From positions 1-8,872 of the forward strand of contig SYBY01000458.1 in the NCBI GenBank assembly GCA_005788585.1: 8,872 bases of DNA, in the 5' to 3' direction. This document shows positions 7,090-8,872 of the stretch, one piece after another. The position numbers and the translations under genes are program-made. The stretch's first letter is position 1; every line of letters starts with the position of its first letter. The notes beneath the pieces are model-generated. The model was not told the DNA's origin, searched no databases, and saw only the letters and a program-made list of their open reading frames with translations. The DNA comes from Actinomycetota bacterium (GTDB lineage: Bacteria; Actinomycetota; Thermoleophilia; Solirubrobacterales; Solirubrobacteraceae).

Positions 7090-8408
7090 GCGACGCCGGC
7101 GGTCTCGCGGACCAGCGCCACGAGCCGGCCACACACGTCGTCGGCCTCCTCGTCGCCTGGGGCCTCGACCATCACGCGCACGAGCTGCTCGGTGCCGCTC
7201 GCGCGGACCAGGACGCGGCCACGGCCCTCCAGCGCCCCGTTCTCGCGCTCGATCGCCGCAGCGAGCTCCATGCTCTCCATCGCGGCGTCGCGGTCGGCGA
7301 CGGGCACGTTCACCAGGCGCTGCGGGAGCTTGTCCATCGCGTCGCGCCGGGCGAGGTCGCCGCCGGCGAGGGCCTCAAGGGTGAGCAGCGCCGTCGCGAC
7401 CCCGTCACCAGAGGGGCAGAACCCGAGGTCGATGACGTGCCCGGACTGCTCGCCGCCGAGCGCCCACCCGCGCGAACGAAGCTCTTCCAGGACATAGCGG
7501 TCGCCCACCTTCGTGATCGCGACCTCGATGCCCGCCTCGCGCATCGCGGTGTGGAAGCCGTAGTTCGTCATCACGGTGACGGCCACGCCGCCGCCGAGCC
7601 GCCCGGCGCTGCGCAGGTGCAGCGCCGCGAGCGCGATGAGCTCGTCGCCGTCGACGATCTCGCCGGACCCGTCGACGGCCAGCACGCGGTCACCGTCTCC
7701 GTCGAAGGCGAAGCCCACGTCGTGCTCTCCGCCGCGCATGCCGGCGACCAGCGCATCGAGGTGGGTGGAGCCGCAGCCGTCGTTGATGTTGCGGCCGTCG
7801 GGCGCGTCGCCGATGACGTCGACGTGTGCGCCGAGGCGCCGGAAGATCTCGGGTGCGACGCGGTAGGTCGCCCCGTGCGCGCAGTCGAGCAGCACGCGGC
7901 GGCCGGACAGGTCGAGCGCCTCGAAGCGCGTCTGCAGCGCGCGGAGGTAGTCCTCCTGCGTGCCGTGCAGCGCGCGGATGCGGCCGATCCCGTCGGTGGG
8001 CGGCGCGACCGCATCGTCGAGACGCGCCTCGATCGCGGCCTCGGTCGCGTCCGACAGCTTGAAGCCGTCGGCCGCGAAGAACTTGATGCCGTTGTCGGCG
8101 AACGGGTTGTGCGACGCGCTGATGACGGCCGCGAGGTCGAAGCCGTAGCGGCGCACGAGCAGCGGGGCGGCCGGCGTCGGCAGGACACCGCCCAGCAGGA
8201 CCTCGGCGCCCGCCCCGGCGGCGCCTGCGGCCAGGGCCGCCTCGAGCATCTCGCCCGACTCACGGGTGTCGCGGATGACGAGCACCCGAGGGTGCTCGGT
8301 GGCAGCCTGCAGCGTCGCCGCGCGACCGAGGCTCACCGCCAGGTCGGCGGTGAGCAGATCGCCGGCGACGCCACGGACGCCATCGGTGCCGAACAGCTTG
8401 CGGGCCAT
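7086..8408 (-). CDS. glmM: phosphoglucosamine mutase
   Basis: The 440-aa protein converts glucosamine-6-phosphate, the GlmS product, to glucosamine-1-phosphate. The start MARKLFGTDGVRGVAG is the hallmark N-terminus of GlmM. The phosphoserine loop ISASHNP places the catalytic Ser at residue 99. DCAHGAT is at 175-181. The Mg-binding loop DGDGDR is at 236-241, followed later by the sugar-specificity loop GGEQSGH. The C-terminal phosphate-binding motif is RASGTEQLVR (402-411), where most family members have GTEP. The Pro-to-Gln change is the only deviation I see. The GTDGVRG and GEQSGH forms mark GlmM rather than a phosphoglucomutase/phosphomannomutase. ATG at 8406-8408 lies 26 nt after rpsI, with no clear Shine-Dalgarno. 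The rpsI-glmM neighbourhood is common in Actinomycetota. Confidence 0.97.
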   Translation of the reverse strand: MARKLFGTDGVRGVAGDLLTADLAVSLGRAATLQAATEHPRVLVIRDTRESGEMLEAALAAGAAGAGAEVLLGGVLPTPAAPLLVRRYGFDLAAVISASHNPFADNGIKFFAADGFKLSDATEAAIEARLDDAVAPPTDGIGRIRALHGTQEDYLRALQTRFEALDLSGRRVLLDCAHGATYRVAPEIFRRLGAHVDVIGDAPDGRNINDGCGSTHLDALVAGMRGGEHDVGFAFDGDGDRVLAVDGSGEIVDGDELIALAALHLRSAGRLGGGVAVTVMTNYGFHTAMREAGIEVAITKVGDRYVLEELRSRGWALGGEQSGHVIDLGFCPSGDGVATALLTLEALAGGDLARRDAMDKLPQRLVNVPVADRDAAMESMELAAAIERENGALEGRGRVLVRASGTEQLVRVMVEAPGDEEADDVCGRLVALVRETAGVA

Positions 8409-8426
8409 TCGAAGAAGTGTGACGCG

Positions 8427-8442
8427 AGCGCCGGTTAGCGCT
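8427..8442 (-). repeat. inverted repeat around the rpsI stop codon
   Basis: AGCGC and GCGCT flank a 6-nt loop that contains the TAA of rpsI. The 26-nt rpsI-glmM gap holds nothing else recognisable. Confidence 0.35.
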
Positions 8443-8872
8443 TGCTGAACTGCGGCCGCTTGCGGGCCTTCTTCAGGCCGGCCTTCTTGCGCTCCTTGGC
8501 CCGTGCGTCACGGGTCAGGAAGCCGCGGCGCTTGAGCTCGCCACGCAGGTTCGGGTCGGCCTCGAGCAGCGCCCGGGAGATGCCGTGACGCAGCGCGCCG
8601 GCCTGGGCGGAGACGCCGCCACCGTGCATGCGCGCGATGACGTCCATCTTCTCCTCGTACCCGACGGCCTCCAGCGGCTGGCGGATGTTCCGCTGCAGCG
8701 TGGCCCGCGGGAAGAACTGGTCCAGCGTCTTGCCGTTGATGATGTACGCGCCCGTGCCGGGCTTGAGGATCACGCGGGCGACAGCGGTCTTGCGCTTGCC
8801 GGTCGCGCGGTAGCGCGCGTCGGCGGCGAGCTCGATGGCCGCGGCGATGGGCTGCTGGTCGAGCAGGTCGTC
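8435..8872 (-). CDS. rpsI: 30S ribosomal protein S9 (start lies beyond the right edge)
   Basis: The frame is open to the window edge, giving 145 visible residues before TAA at 8435-8437. The core begins [12 protein letters not shown] (visible residues about 23-34) and continues through [32 protein letters not shown] and [15 protein letters not shown] to the basic tail ending RPQFSKR, whose last residues reach the P-site tRNA in the small subunit. At least 22 residues precede the core, rich in Asp, Gln and Ala ([20 protein letters not shown]), fitting the N-terminal extensions of actinobacterial S9. A GTG at 8771-8773 within VARV is internal and not a start, since it would remove the conserved TGKRKTA. 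rplM would be expected just upstream, outside the window. Confidence 0.97.
   Translation of the reverse strand, partial: DDLLDQQPIAAAIELAADARYRATGKRKTAVARVILKPGTGAYIINGKTLDQFFPRATLQRNIRQPLEAVGYEEKMDVIARMHGGGVSAQAGALRHGISRALLEADPNLRGELKRRGFLTRDARAKERKKAGLKKARKRPQFSKR

Noticed and set aside
8435..8773. Short S9 reading starting at the codon 8771-8773
   Set aside because: That codon is an internal GTG. Upstream in-frame sequence encodes the conserved [10 protein letters not shown] of S9 and stays open to the window edge.

Overview
The window is very GC-rich DNA with dense, almost gapless coding, from what looks like a member of the Actinomycetota. The main reason is gene order: rpsI followed directly by glmM, then glmS, acpS, an NAD(P)HX repair gene and alr is a classic actinobacterial arrangement. 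Protein details such as an HD-domain CCA-adding enzyme and an S9 with sequence ahead of its core fit as well. A Thermoleophilia/Solirubrobacterales-type genome is my best guess, but this is an inference from style, not a search.

Layout. Eight of the nine genes lie on the minus strand and are read from the right edge leftwards: rpsI (8872 to 8435, its start beyond the edge), glmM (8408 to 7086), glmS (6966 to 5086), acpS (5044 to 4700), a fused NAD(P)HX epimerase/dehydratase gene (4703 to 3183), a two-CBS-domain protein (3170 to 2715), alr (2713 to 1598) and a CCA-adding/HD nucleotidyltransferase (about 1655 or 1601 to 189). The ninth gene is the last 69 codons of an M28-type metallopeptidase on the plus strand (1 to 211). 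It converges on the CCA gene and overlaps it by 23 bp. The only non-coding stretch over 45 bases is the 119-bp gap between glmM and glmS. No stretch of 300 bases lacks a gene.

How the genes fit together. GlmS makes glucosamine-6-phosphate and GlmM isomerises it to glucosamine-1-phosphate, both on the way to UDP-GlcNAc. Alr makes D-alanine, so three of the genes feed peptidoglycan. AcpS activates acyl carrier protein for lipid synthesis, the Nnr fusion repairs damaged NAD(P)H, and S9 and the CCA enzyme serve translation. The cluster reads as a growth-linked housekeeping operon. From acpS to cca the genes are tightly packed (an ATGA overlap, 12-nt and 1-nt gaps, and a final overlap), which suggests co-transcription and translational coupling. 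glmS, after the longest gap, has the only convincing Shine-Dalgarno sequence ahead of a conventional start codon.

I found no mobile element, CRISPR array, tRNA, rRNA, defence system or clearly novel system. The observations worth checking are at the level of gene junctions. Short inverted repeats sit on or beside the stop codon at every junction that is not joined by a tight start/stop arrangement. One of them would bury the start region of the CBS gene. The glmM-glmS gap holds a perfect 8-bp hairpin plus two mutually exclusive small ones. The CCA gene may start at CTG.
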